Of a DNA stretch of 49,736 bases, positions 27,340 through 37,383 are shown piece by piece. Location of the stretch: positions 1 to 49,736 of the forward strand of contig JALGUR010000008.1 of NCBI GenBank assembly GCA_029820565.1. The letters run 5' to 3'. Below the pieces are notes generated by a model. It worked only from the letters and a program-made list of their open reading frames with translations. It did no database searches and was not told where the DNA came from. Source of the stretch: Candidatus Zipacnadia bacterium (lineage in GTDB: Bacteria; Armatimonadota; Zipacnadia; Zipacnadales; Zipacnadaceae). A program made the position numbers and the translations under genes. The first letter of the stretch is position 1, and each line of letters starts with the position of its first letter.

Positions 27340-27451
27340 TGTGTTCCCCTCCTTTCGCTGGGTTGTTTGTAAGTAATCCATTCGCCGATATGGCGCATCC
27401 TTGGTTAGGTGTGGAAAAAGGTTATCCGGGTACGGCTGCATAGACCCGTCC

Positions 27452-27586
27452 TCAACTTCGTCGGACATTGCTGACCGCTCGCCATCCTGCCCATACTGCG
27501 ATAATAGATAATGGAACAATCATCACGTGCTCAGCGACAGTCAGCAGGCCAGCATTTAGAATTGTGACAAACAGTACTTCGTACAT
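27452..27586 (-). CDS. 44-aa pilin-like micro-ORF heading the Tad operon
   Basis: The ATG at 27586 has a strong ribosome site (GGAGGGAACGACG) about 110 bp downstream of the consensus promoter, so this is the first cistron of the transcript. The peptide MYEVLFVTILNAGLLTVAE is followed by a hydrophobic helix (VMIVPLSIIAVWAGW) and a basic end (VRRS). GLLTVAEHV resembles the GLTTVEYA core of the Flp pilins, with one extra residue. It could be a minor Flp-like pilin or a small membrane regulator. It is too short for routine gene calling. Confidence 0.6.
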   Translation of the reverse strand: MYEVLFVTILNAGLLTVAEHVMIVPLSIIAVWAGWRAVSNVRRS

Positions 27587-27698
27587 CGTCGTTCCCTCCG
27601 AGCTTCTCCGACTGAGACAACCATTATCTCTGTTTTTCCTTCAGTTTGTATTGAGTTTATGGTTCTCATCAGCGGCGTATCTTGAGTTGACGATGAGT

Positions 27699-27727
27699 AT
27701 TATACCATCTTACGCAAATATTGTCAA
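27699..27727 (-). promoter_or_regulatory. Perfect-consensus promoter of the Flp/Tad operon
   Basis: On the minus strand, TTGACA (27727-27722), a 17-bp spacer and TATAAT (27704-27699) give an exact sigma-70 consensus. It fits high expression of pilins. The rest of the 27587-27958 gap is AT-rich leader and spacer with no other gene seen. Confidence 0.9.
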
Positions 27728-27958
27728 GGGGTACTACCGAATTACTGTCGTCTACCTCCAGTATACCTCAAAACTATCTCAATTAAACATGCCCAAGGAA
27801 AATTTCTTATAGCGATGACCAAACCGCCGATAATCACAGATACGCAACGGCCACTAATATGGGGACAGAAGCGGGGCGCCAGCCAGAACGCAGAGTAGCA
27901 AACGATATCAGGGAGGAAAACACTCCGGAAAAGCGAAGAGGGTGAGTGAGGTGAAGGT

Positions 27959-29536
27959 GTGAGCCAGGCCACTTCTGAGAGATTCAACTCTGATACCACC
28001 AACGGCCTCACGCCAGCCAATAGGCCAGTACCCGCCAATCAATTGGCCATCGCGGCTTGTGCGGCTGGGATAGGCGGGATATTGCTGCGCTTGCCTTTCC
28101 GTACTCACCTGCCTCCGACCTGGGACAGTGTGCAGTATGTCCTGGGGATCCTGCACTACGATGTCACACTGCACCAGCCTCACCCCCCCGGCTATTACCT
28201 TTATGTACATACTGCCAAACTCTTGACCAACCTCGGCCTGCGCCCGTACACCGCATTGGTGACTCTCAGTTTCCTGGCCGGCGGCCTGACCGTAGCCCTA
28301 TTGATTTGGTGGGCGGGCAGATTGTGGGGCAAGTATGGCGCCCTGGGAGCCGCAGTTTTCACTCTCTTCAGTCCCTTGGCGTGGGTCTACTCTACTCACG
28401 GCGACACTTATGCGGTCTCCGGCTTTTTTACCACCGTGGTTGGCTATTTGTGTTGGCGGCTGCTCACAACTGAGAGGGAGCCGATTTGGCCTTCGGCATT
28501 TGCTTTGGGCCTCGCCGGAGGGTTCCGGCCAACTGATGCTATGTTTTTGCTTCCCCTGTGGCTGTGGAGTGTCCGACGCAAACAGGGCACACAAGTAGTC
28601 ACAGGGCTTGTGCTTTTCGGATTAATCACTGCGGCGTGGTTGTGGCCTATGATCGCCAGCACGGGGGGGTGGGACAGATACTTTTCTGTTTCCCGACAAC
28701 TGAGCAAGATGGTGTGGCAGTTTTCTCCCTTGCTGGGAAATGTACGGGCGCTCCGTCTATTTGGCAAATCTCTACTCGCCTGTGGCTCTGCCCTCTTACT
28801 GGCTGCTTGGCCACTGGTACTGTATGCCAAGAGGCAGTACTTTGCGCGTAGGGCGAACGAGCCGCGCGCCTGGACGTTCTTAGCCCTATGGGTAGGGCCG
28901 GCCTTGGTTTTCTATCTCATTGTACATTTCGCCCAGGCCGGCTATCTGATGGTCTTGATAGCACCAGTAGTTTTGCTTGCTACCATCGGACTGCTACGGA
29001 TATCGGAGCGGCTTACCAAGACGCAACTTTGGGGACTGTTAGGGGTGATCGTTGTTCTTAATGGTGCTTTCACCTGGTCGGTGTTAGTCGCCAACGACCG
29101 GCAGCACGAGGCGGATATGCTTCAAATCAAAGCGCGCCTGACTCAATTCGGCGGCGCAGATACCGTGGCGTTAACGGGTATTTCAATCTTCGGCCAGCCC
29201 CACTCGGAGCAGTTGCTGGTGGACTTCCGCTGGGCAATGTATTTAGCGCCGCATATACCTATTTATATATTCCCTCTTGAATTGGCCCAGCGCTGTGGTG
29301 GTCCGCCCAATCACGGCTATCAACTCAGCAGTGCCAGAGTTGGAGCGCCTCTGGCCCTGCACGGGGTACGTAATCTACTATTGCTGGACCCCGACTTGCG
29401 CCAGTTCTTGCCGGCGGGCGCAGTCTCCCAGCACATTTTGGTCAGTACCTTGGCGCACATATATCTGGTCCGTCTCCCGCCCAATACCACCTTGACCCTG
29501 GGCCCGGAGGCCAACCTCCGCTTTACTGATGATTAG
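27959..29536 (+). CDS. Membrane glycosyltransferase, GT39/PMT-like (GT-C fold)
   Basis: This 525-aa protein starts at a GTG after GAGGTGAAG. After a polar N-terminus (about 1-28) it has about 9-11 hydrophobic helices. The first extracytoplasmic loop has the acidic motif TWDSVQY (Asp56) and then HPPGYY (75-80), both typical of the PMT/ArnT-like GT-C enzymes that use polyprenyl-phosphate sugars to glycosylate proteins or lipids outside the membrane. The C-terminal 150 residues form a soluble extracytoplasmic domain. Tail-to-tail with the deacetylase gene, overlapping by 14 bp. The acceptor is unknown; the Tad pilus next door is a possible target. Confidence 0.85.
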   Translation: MSQATSERFNSDTTNGLTPANRPVPANQLAIAACAAGIGGILLRLPFRTHLPPTWDSVQYVLGILHYDVTLHQPHPPGYYLYVHTAKLLTNLGLRPYTALVTLSFLAGGLTVALLIWWAGRLWGKYGALGAAVFTLFSPLAWVYSTHGDTYAVSGFFTTVVGYLCWRLLTTEREPIWPSAFALGLAGGFRPTDAMFLLPLWLWSVRRKQGTQVVTGLVLFGLITAAWLWPMIASTGGWDRYFSVSRQLSKMVWQFSPLLGNVRALRLFGKSLLACGSALLLAAWPLVLYAKRQYFARRANEPRAWTFLALWVGPALVFYLIVHFAQAGYLMVLIAPVVLLATIGLLRISERLTKTQLWGLLGVIVVLNGAFTWSVLVANDRQHEADMLQIKARLTQFGGADTVALTGISIFGQPHSEQLLVDFRWAMYLAPHIPIYIFPLELAQRCGGPPNHGYQLSSARVGAPLALHGVRNLLLLDPDLRQFLPAGAVSQHILVSTLAHIYLVRLPPNTTLTLGPEANLRFTDD

Positions 29537-30779
29537 GTGCTACGGGCCCCCGCCTCAAGCAAGGTGCCAGAAGGCAGAGACCCAAGGTCGCCGCAGTAGA
29601 GAGCCCAATTTGCGCTTGCAATCCTATCTCCTGATCACCGGTAAGGCATAGTAGCGTAGCCGCCACATATATGGTAGCGGTAGTCACAATAATTGCCCCG
29701 ACCACTCGGCGCAGCCATATACTTTTAGAGCGTTGAGGAGTCAGACGGCGTCCGATCCATCCCATCAGTAGCCCGAACGCTGCCCCTATTGTAATTAGGA
29801 TATAGGCGAACGGTATTAACTGCTTGTAGTAGTTCTCCGGCCAGTAGACCCACCGCGAGCGCCCTCCCGTTATTATGCGTAGTAGGGGCCCCAGGCCGTT
29901 TACATAATAAAGTGGACGCGCGCGCCGGCAACTGACCAGGTGGCTGGCCCGGCCTATCTGGGGATATTCTGTAGCCACAGTTTGAAGTGACACCGGGTGG
30001 ATGCCAGGCATTTTCTTAACGCGGTCTAACGCCTCATCTAATTGTGCAAGTCGGCTGCGCACTTGCTCGCGAGTGCCCTCGGGCTGGTAATCAAAGGGAT
30101 GCAGCATAACTACAATCAACGATGGGCCGGGGAACTGCGCTGCTGAGGTCAAAGCCTCCGTTAGTTGGCACCATTGGGTCGTAGCCGGCAGATAGACCAA
30201 ATCATCATTGCTTACCGGGCTTGTCGTTGAAGCCGATAAGATTGAGAGGCCCGCCTGCGCCAACAACTTAAGTGTAGTCGCATCGTAAGCGTTGTTGGGA
30301 GGCACAAATATGGTAATCTTTGTGTCCAGGGAACTTTCCACTTCACGCTTACCCGCCAGCAACCTCCGGCGCTGCTCACACTCGGGCAGGCCCGGGAACT
30401 CCCCCTGTGGTGTCAGATAGCGGTGACTGTAACCGTGTAAGGCAACTTTAACCAGTCCGTCCTGCATTGCCTGATGCAGGAACTGGCAGCGGCGAGTGTC
30501 AGCAGACAGTGGCCTCAGCCGCCCTGAGGGCTCCACATCATTGGCATAAGGTATCACAGCCACGGTGAGGGGTATCTGGTGACGGCGGAAGGCTTCCACT
30601 ACGCCCCGGTCTACCAGCCAACGCTGGTCAGAGCCCTGCGCCGGACCGGCCCGGTAATCATCATAGCGGAAAACTACCAGTACCGGCCCAGCGGGCCGGT
30701 TTACCGCGCAACTGCTCAAGCTGACGGCAACTATTCCTACCAGGGCAGCGACCAGTCTGAACACCTTAACATTATCCAT
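29523..30779 (-). CDS. Polysaccharide deacetylase-like (NodB fold) membrane lipoprotein
   Basis: This 418-aa protein has a lipoprotein-type signal (hydrophobic 8-22, LSSC with Cys24), so the catalytic part is outside the cytoplasm. The NodB-like metal site is seen in FRYDDYRAG (Asp40, Asp41) and HGYSHR (His115, His119), with MLHPFD near 225 as a third motif. This arrangement matches the DUF2334/carbohydrate-esterase-4-like clan. Unusually, three C-terminal TM helices follow (about 315-337, 355-376 and 387-405). Activity on cell-surface glycans is inferred. The region before the ATG has TATAAT close by and no ribosome site. Confidence 0.8.
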   Translation of the reverse strand: MDNVKVFRLVAALVGIVAVSLSSCAVNRPAGPVLVVFRYDDYRAGPAQGSDQRWLVDRGVVEAFRRHQIPLTVAVIPYANDVEPSGRLRPLSADTRRCQFLHQAMQDGLVKVALHGYSHRYLTPQGEFPGLPECEQRRRLLAGKREVESSLDTKITIFVPPNNAYDATTLKLLAQAGLSILSASTTSPVSNDDLVYLPATTQWCQLTEALTSAAQFPGPSLIVVMLHPFDYQPEGTREQVRSRLAQLDEALDRVKKMPGIHPVSLQTVATEYPQIGRASHLVSCRRARPLYYVNGLGPLLRIITGGRSRWVYWPENYYKQLIPFAYILITIGAAFGLLMGWIGRRLTPQRSKSIWLRRVVGAIIVTTATIYVAATLLCLTGDQEIGLQAQIGLSTAATLGLCLLAPCLRRGPVAPNHQ

Positions 30780-30792
30780 TTATTGTATGCCT

Positions 30793-30803
30793 ATTATATC
30801 ACG
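30793..30803 (-). promoter_or_regulatory. Extended -10 promoter near the deacetylase start
   Basis: TGATATAAT on the minus strand (TATAAT at 30798-30793) is an extended -10 box, but no good -35 is present. Transcription would begin about 7 bases before the ATG at 30779, giving a nearly leaderless mRNA; consistent with this, there is no ribosome site. Confidence 0.4.
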
Positions 30804-30824
30804 CAGGTACTTAAACATAAAGAA

Positions 30825-30851
30825 GGGCAGAGGCCGACTGGACCTCTGCCC
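30825..30851 (-). terminator. Terminator of groESL
   Basis: GGGCAGAGG/CCTCTGCCC, a perfect 9-bp stem with a 9-nt loop, followed on the minus strand by TTCTTTA, 25 bases after the groEL stop. Confidence 0.85.
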
Positions 30852-30876
30852 TACTTCAGTTCAGCGCTTACTTATC

Positions 30877-32547
<1,671 letters not shown>

Positions 32548-32562
32548 CTATTCCTCCTTTGA

Positions 32563-32826
32563 TTAACAACAAACTATACATCTCTCCGTGCCCAATACGT
32601 CCAGGTAGCCTATCGCCCACACTACGCCCGCCGTGTAACAGTGATTAGAGAGTGTAATACGCGGCCTCTCCTCGCCAGTCACATCCGCCAGTCGGCTCCC
32701 CTCTGCCACTGCTGCTATCTCCCCGCGTTGCCGCTTTTCCTGAGCCGATTCGGGCAGATATATTCCTCCTTCGGTGGTCTGGGCTTCATCTACCTTAACC
32801 AGCGCTCGGTCGCCAAGTATCTTCAA
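32563..32826 (-). CDS. groES: Divergent, short co-chaperonin GroES
   Basis: This 87-aa protein (GroES is usually 94-100) starts at a TTG; AGGAGG lies 17 bases upstream, farther than normal. The N-terminal half is canonical: [11 protein letters not shown], then the mobile loop with [12 protein letters not shown] (20-31), needed to bind GroEL. From about residue 50 the family motif of the form VGDxVLYGxYxGTEV is not present. The corresponding region (residues about 57-82) aligns only weakly, and the last 10 or so residues are missing, ending in CIVCC. No other frame restores the motif, so a simple frameshift is not the explanation. It may still cap GroEL through the loop. Confidence 0.85.
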   Translation of the reverse strand: MKILGDRALVKVDEAQTTEGGIYLPESAQEKRQRGEIAAVAEGSRLADVTGEERPRITLSNHCYTAGVVWAIGYLDVLGTERCIVCC

Positions 32827-32878
32827 CGCCCCTGACGTTACACCTCCTATAAGTACTGAGAAGATGCCAAAGGTCTAT

Positions 32879-32905
32879 TTAGCACTCTGCGCTGAAGACT
32901 GCCAA
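32879..32905 (-). promoter_or_regulatory. CIRCE operator (HrcA site) of groESL
   Basis: The plus strand reads TTAGCACTC, 9 bases, GACTGCCAA. CIRCE consensus is TTAGCACTC-N9-GAGTGCTAA; the left arm is exact and the right arm matches 7 of 9. It overlaps the expected start of groESL transcription. HrcA represses heat-shock genes through this element; no hrcA gene is in the window. Confidence 0.88.
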
Positions 32906-32907
32906 TA

Positions 32908-32936
32908 ATAATACTCTAATTGGAGAGGTAAGTCAA
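32908..32936 (-). promoter_or_regulatory. groESL promoter
   Basis: TTGACT (32936-32931), 17-bp spacer, TATTAT (32913-32908) on the minus strand, abutting the CIRCE operator. The 32937-33064 stretch otherwise holds only the upstream spacer of the next gene. Confidence 0.88.
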
Positions 32937-33064
32937 GGCGGATGCCAGTGCGATTTTTCCGACTCCCGACGATGTCGATCTTTCATTGGAAGGGAAAGGG
33001 ACATCAATAGGGAAGTTGATTGATACAGTAAAACGACTACATTATATTATAAGGAGAGGACACG

Positions 33065-34600
33065 ATGATGTACCGTTACGACAGCAGTATGCTTTACATT
33101 GATGGGACTCGGCAGTTATTTCTGGACAATATGATAATTGAGAGTGTCCAGGATGTAACTCGCCGCTGGCATCGGCCCGAACCGATCAGCGAAAACCCAA
33201 TAATTGTCAGTGACCAGCCCTGGGAACATGTTACCTACTTCAGTTGCATTACCTGGTCTGTGTTGCGTGACCCGGCGGATGATCTGTTCAAGTGTTGGTA
33301 TACCGACTGGGTTTTTGACCCCGAGGCCTGCGCCCGAGGCGGGGGAACGCTCTCGGGGCTTCAGATGTCGCGGTTCCGCCTGTTATACGCCTACTCAACG
33401 GATGGTATCCACTGGGAAAAGCCGGGCCTCGGCCTGGTTGACGAGGACGGTTACAATACTAACATCTGCTTGGGTGATGACCAACATTCTATCTACTGCT
33501 GCTCGGTCATCGCCGACCCGTTGGAAGAAGACTCGGCTAAGCGCTTCAAAACCCTCTATGAGCAGCGCGCCGAGCAGTGGAGTGGTGTGGGGGCCGCACA
33601 CTCGGCCGACGGTATTCACTGGACGCCCTATCAGCAACGCCCTCAGTTCGGCCGGTGCGGGCCGCACCTGGGCGACGTCTATATTATGAGTTGTAACACA
33701 GATGCTCGCCAATACGTGGCCGCAGTTCGCCATCCACGTATGACAGCCGCACCCTTGAATCCGCGCACCCCGCGCACTGATAGCTTCATAAGGCCGTATT
33801 TTCCGCAGGCCATCAGCGCCAGCAACAAGCGCCGCGTGTGGCAGACCGAGAGCAGCGATTTTTTGCACTGGCGTGAGCCCTACTTGATTTTGGCACCCGA
33901 TGAAGAGGATAACCTGGATGATGCCTACTATGGACTGGCGCAATGGCAGGCTGGCGAATTTCGCATGGGAATACTCAATACCTTACACGCCGTAGAGAAC
34001 ACTATGGATGTGCGCCTGGTCTTCAGCCGCGACGGAAAAAACTGGCGCCAGGCGATGCACCGGCAACCTTACATCCGTCGTGGGGGGCCAGGAAGTTGGA
34101 ACGAGTTTATGATAACCGTACCAAGCGTACCGGTGGAAGTGGGCGACGAACTATATGTCTTCTTCGCGGGAGCCAGGAATCATCACGACTGGTGGATGCG
34201 AGGTATCTACGAGGAGTTGGACGTGCCCGAGGCGAAGGACATGGGTGAGGTGGCCTATTCTCTGGGCCTGGCTAAACTGCGCAAGGACGGTTATTGTTCG
34301 CTGGATGCCGACTGTGTCCGGGAAGGCATCTTTGTTACCCAACCGTTCCACTCGGCCGGCGAGAAATTGGTTATTAACGCTTGTTGCGGCGAGGACGGGT
34401 ATATTGAAGTGGAGATGGTAGACCTGGCCGATGAAGTAGTGACCGGGCATAGTCGGGAGGACTGCGACAGATTCACCGGCGATTCAGTACGCCATACGGT
34501 CTCCTGGCAGGACAATCCTGACGCTGCGTATGCGGATTTTCGGAAACTGCGCTTCTACATGCGCAATGCTCAGTTGTATTCGTTTGAACTGGAGAGTTAA
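33065..34600 (+). CDS. Beta-propeller glycoside hydrolase-like protein (GH43/GH32-like)
   Basis: This 511-aa protein has ribosome site AAGGAGAGGA and a double ATG (33065 or 33068). There is no signal peptide, so it acts in the cytoplasm. Repeated blade-like motifs of the form YSTDGIHWEKP, HSADGIHWTPY, SSDFLHWREP and FSRDGKNWRQA mark a five-bladed propeller of the kind found in GH43, GH32 and GH130-like enzymes. An acidic catalytic set is not assigned with confidence. The C-terminal about 120 residues (from ACCGEDGYIEVEM) look like a beta-sandwich. It is followed by the secreted DUF4091 protein, so both may serve plant- or algal-glycan use. The substrate is unknown. Confidence 0.75.
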   Translation: MMYRYDSSMLYIDGTRQLFLDNMIIESVQDVTRRWHRPEPISENPIIVSDQPWEHVTYFSCITWSVLRDPADDLFKCWYTDWVFDPEACARGGGTLSGLQMSRFRLLYAYSTDGIHWEKPGLGLVDEDGYNTNICLGDDQHSIYCCSVIADPLEEDSAKRFKTLYEQRAEQWSGVGAAHSADGIHWTPYQQRPQFGRCGPHLGDVYIMSCNTDARQYVAAVRHPRMTAAPLNPRTPRTDSFIRPYFPQAISASNKRRVWQTESSDFLHWREPYLILAPDEEDNLDDAYYGLAQWQAGEFRMGILNTLHAVENTMDVRLVFSRDGKNWRQAMHRQPYIRRGGPGSWNEFMITVPSVPVEVGDELYVFFAGARNHHDWWMRGIYEELDVPEAKDMGEVAYSLGLAKLRKDGYCSLDADCVREGIFVTQPFHSAGEKLVINACCGEDGYIEVEMVDLADEVVTGHSREDCDRFTGDSVRHTVSWQDNPDAAYADFRKLRFYMRNAQLYSFELES

Positions 34601-34710
34601 CCAAGCAACTGTGCATGCCCAGGAATCCTTGCATCGAACAAGGAATGTTACAACAACTAAGAAGGGACATGATAAATCCCGGTCTATTCTTCAATGGGAG
34701 GATGATAAGA

Positions 34711-37275
34711 ATGCGAAAAGTAATGACAATAACGGCCGTCCTGGTGGCGGGACTTACCTTCTTGCCGACGGCGCAAGCCGCGCTTCAGCCGCAACCGGTG
34801 AAATTACTCCCCCCGCTGGTGGACGAGCCCCAGTGGACGCCGGAGGAGCTTAGCAAAGGCTATGTGGCCTACTCGGACAGTTACCTGAATGCCTTTTTCA
34901 ACTGTCAGGTACCGCGGCGCGAGTGGATAAAGGAGACTGTGAGTTGTCAGTTGGCTCGCGACGAGTATGAGCCACTACAGATTGGTGTTTACGCGATGCA
35001 GGGCAAGGAGCCGCTGGAAAAGGTCAAGATTGAAGTAGATATTGACTTGCCAGTGACTGTGCGTGTCATTGAGTACACAAAATACTGGCACGAAGTTGAG
35101 GGCCGGCCGGATTTGATGGTGCCCGAGTACCTGCCGCTGGGCAGCGAAATTGAGAGTGTGGAGCCGGGCACGACCCGGGCGTTTTGGCTGACTTTTCACG
35201 CGCCCGCTGATGCCGCCGCCGGTGAGCACCGTGGGACCATTCGCGTGACGGCGCAGGGGCGAGAGCCGACTGAGTTACAGCTTGCGGTGGCTGTACTGCC
35301 CTTCGAGCTGCCCCGCGCCGATATTGCCTTCGGAATGTATTATTACCGCGTAATCCCGCTGCTGCGCAACGACGACTACCAGCGAATGGTCTACCGGGAT
35401 ATGCGCGCCCACGGGATGACCAGCGTGTCAGTCTACGTCTTCCACTCGGAGTGGGTTGAGGAGTCCGCGACGGGCGAAGGCAAGGTGAAGTTCGACCCCG
35501 CCGCCGACGAAGAACTGCGCCTAATGAAGGAAGAAGGACTCTATCGTCGGGGGATTCCTGTACACATAGAAGAGTACAATGTCGGATGTCACCAGAGCAC
35601 CACCTTCGTGACCGGGCTGGATGAGGCTGACCAGGCGGAGGCCGCCCGGCAGTATTGGCAGCGGGTGCGCCGGCACAACTACCCCGAATTGCTCCTCTAT
35701 TTGAAGGATGAGCCATCAGTAGATCAGCCCCCCGCCTATTTCCGGTGGGCTATCGGCTGGAAGAAGTCAAGCCTGCGCACTATAACGGCCATGAGCGTGC
35801 GGGCAGCCAGCCAACTCGGCTACCTGCATGACATCTGGGAGGTCTACGCGGGGGGCATTAGCCCGGAGATGCTCAAGGAAGCCAAGCGTTCGGGCTGTGA
35901 GGTCTGGACCTATGACCACACCTTTGGTCATAGCAATGCGCTGGCCAACCGCTACTACACCGGCTTGTACACCTGGGGACTAGGGCTCAAGGGGAATTTT
36001 GAATGGATATACTTCCACGCCGGGGACAATTACGTGCGCCCGGTTGATGAGGAGCCCAAGCCCAAAGTCAGTTGGGAGGGGCGCCGCGAAGGCATTGATG
36101 ACTACTGCTATCTCCAGCTTCTGGAGAAGGCAGTGGCGGCCGCCGACAAGCACGATCGCGTTGCCCACCAGGCGCGGGCCTGGCTGGATAAATTGCGGCA
36201 GGAGGTGGACTGGCAATTCTTTCACGGTCGAGCCGGAGGGGGCCGCGACTATTTCCTCTATCCCGCCCCGGAGATGAGTATGAGTGATTACGACGCCCTA
36301 CGCGCGCGGGCTGCTGATTATATCACCAAGCTGGGCGTGCCACGACGCCGCCCGTTACGCCGCTGGCCCGCTGCCTCGAAGATCCCGAAGTTTGAGGCTT
36401 CCCCGTTCTTAAATAAGACTGTGGACGAGTGCCTCGCAGGGCTGTCAGACCCGGATATGCATACGCGCCGCTCGGCGGCCGCAGCGTTGGCGTTGCGCGG
36501 GCCCGAGGCGGCCCCGGCTGTACCGGCCCTGGTCCGGGCGCTGCGTGACCCCGACGTGCGGCTGGTAGCCCTGCGGGCCCTGGGGGCAATCGGGCCCGAG
36601 GCAGCGAGCGCCGTGCCGGCGGTCGCCGCGCAAGCAAGACTTTCGGATGCTTTCATGCGCCTGGGGGCCACTTACGCTTTGGGCGGCATTGGCCCTGCGG
36701 CAATTGAGCCACTGCGCCGCGCCCTGCAGGACGACTCTCCGGCGGTGGTATTGGCGGCGGGCCAGGGTCTGGGGAAGATGGGAGCAGCCGCCGAGCCCGC
36801 AGTCCCCGACCTGGCTCCGCTGCTCGAGGCAGAGCAGTATGCGCGGGCCGCTATCACGGCCCTGACGGGCATTGGCCCCGGAGCGGTCGCAGCGGTGCCG
36901 GCTCTAATCAAATACTATCTGCAGCAAGAGGGCAAGGCCCCGTACACGGCAGCGGCTTTGGCGGCCATTGGCCCGCACGCGGAGGCGGCCATTGAGGCTC
37001 TGGAGAAGTATGCCGAGGGCACCGATTGGTATAATGCCTACACCTGGTACGCATTATTCTGCATACGGGGTGAGCAATCTGACCTGGAGGCGCTTACTAA
37101 TTTGCTCTGGGACGGAGATGAGAAATATGGCCAACCTTACGCCGCCAAACTGTTGGACAAGCTGGGCCGTAGAGCCAAGCCGGTGGAAGCACGAGTGCGC
37201 AAGTGGTTGCAGGACGGGGAGCATCAAGCGATGCGCGCCCATCTGGAGTCGCTGCTAAAAAAGCTGGCGCCATAG
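34711..37275 (+). CDS. Secreted DUF4091-like protein with C-terminal HEAT repeats
   Basis: This 854-aa protein is called from the ATG at 34711, after GGGAGGATGATAAGA; the open frame to 34615 adds unlike sequence. It has a signal peptide (MRKVMTITAVLVAGLTFLPTA, cut near AQA). A beta-sandwich N-domain is followed by a TIM-barrel-like region with YYYRVIP, LYLKDEP and GLYTWGLGLKGNFEW, characteristic of the DUF4091 glycosidase-like family. Residues about 575-770 hold roughly five Ala-rich HEAT-type repeats (AAPAVPALVRALRDPD pattern, repeated about every 35 residues), which usually bind proteins. It starts 110 bp after the propeller gene, in the same direction. Export and a glycan-related role are inferred. 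Confidence 0.78.
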   Translation: MRKVMTITAVLVAGLTFLPTAQAALQPQPVKLLPPLVDEPQWTPEELSKGYVAYSDSYLNAFFNCQVPRREWIKETVSCQLARDEYEPLQIGVYAMQGKEPLEKVKIEVDIDLPVTVRVIEYTKYWHEVEGRPDLMVPEYLPLGSEIESVEPGTTRAFWLTFHAPADAAAGEHRGTIRVTAQGREPTELQLAVAVLPFELPRADIAFGMYYYRVIPLLRNDDYQRMVYRDMRAHGMTSVSVYVFHSEWVEESATGEGKVKFDPAADEELRLMKEEGLYRRGIPVHIEEYNVGCHQSTTFVTGLDEADQAEAARQYWQRVRRHNYPELLLYLKDEPSVDQPPAYFRWAIGWKKSSLRTITAMSVRAASQLGYLHDIWEVYAGGISPEMLKEAKRSGCEVWTYDHTFGHSNALANRYYTGLYTWGLGLKGNFEWIYFHAGDNYVRPVDEEPKPKVSWEGRREGIDDYCYLQLLEKAVAAADKHDRVAHQARAWLDKLRQEVDWQFFHGRAGGGRDYFLYPAPEMSMSDYDALRARAADYITKLGVPRRRPLRRWPAASKIPKFEASPFLNKTVDECLAGLSDPDMHTRRSAAAALALRGPEAAPAVPALVRALRDPDVRLVALRALGAIGPEAASAVPAVAAQARLSDAFMRLGATYALGGIGPAAIEPLRRALQDDSPAVVLAAGQGLGKMGAAAEPAVPDLAPLLEAEQYARAAITALTGIGPGAVAAVPALIKYYLQQEGKAPYTAAALAAIGPHAEAAIEALEKYAEGTDWYNAYTWYALFCIRGEQSDLEALTNLLWDGDEKYGQPYAAKLLDKLGRRAKPVEARVRKWLQDGEHQAMRAHLESLLKKLAP

Positions 37276-37348
37276 GCCCGAATAGTCAGGACTTCTGGGC
37301 CTCGGCTGACTTTCCCCAAAAGGCGGGGGAAGGAAAATAGCAGGGGGG

Positions 37349-37377
37349 TTGACAAGGAAACCAATAAAGTGTATACT
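37349..37377 (+). promoter_or_regulatory. rpoBC promoter
   Basis: TTGACA (37349-37354), 17-bp spacer, TATACT (37372-37377): near-perfect sigma-70 consensus. It lies 188 bp upstream of rpoB, giving a long leader. Canonical rplKAJL genes are not upstream; a DUF4091 gene is. Confidence 0.92.
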
Positions 37378-37383
37378 ATCCAT

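Noticed and set aside
27559-27627. 22-codon ORF (ATGGTTGTC...) upstream of and overlapping the 44-aa micro-ORF
   Set aside because: No family-like features, and its ribosome site is weaker than that of the overlapping 44-aa ORF.
27587-27700. Hammerhead-like CTGATGAG on the minus strand in the Tad leader
   Set aside because: The matching GAAA and stem geometry are not present nearby; treated as coincidence.
33020-33048. TTGATA-17-TATATT as a promoter for the propeller gene
   Set aside because: Transcription would start inside the ribosome site only about 10 bases before the ATG, so the match may be chance; not listed as a feature.
35066-35716. 216-aa antisense ORF in the DUF4091 gene
   Set aside because: Arg/Pro-rich composition typical of an antisense shadow of a GC-rich gene.
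37300-37336. CTTTCCCC...GGGGGAAGG inverted repeat as a terminator after the DUF4091 gene
   Set aside because: Imperfect stem with no T-run on the plus strand.
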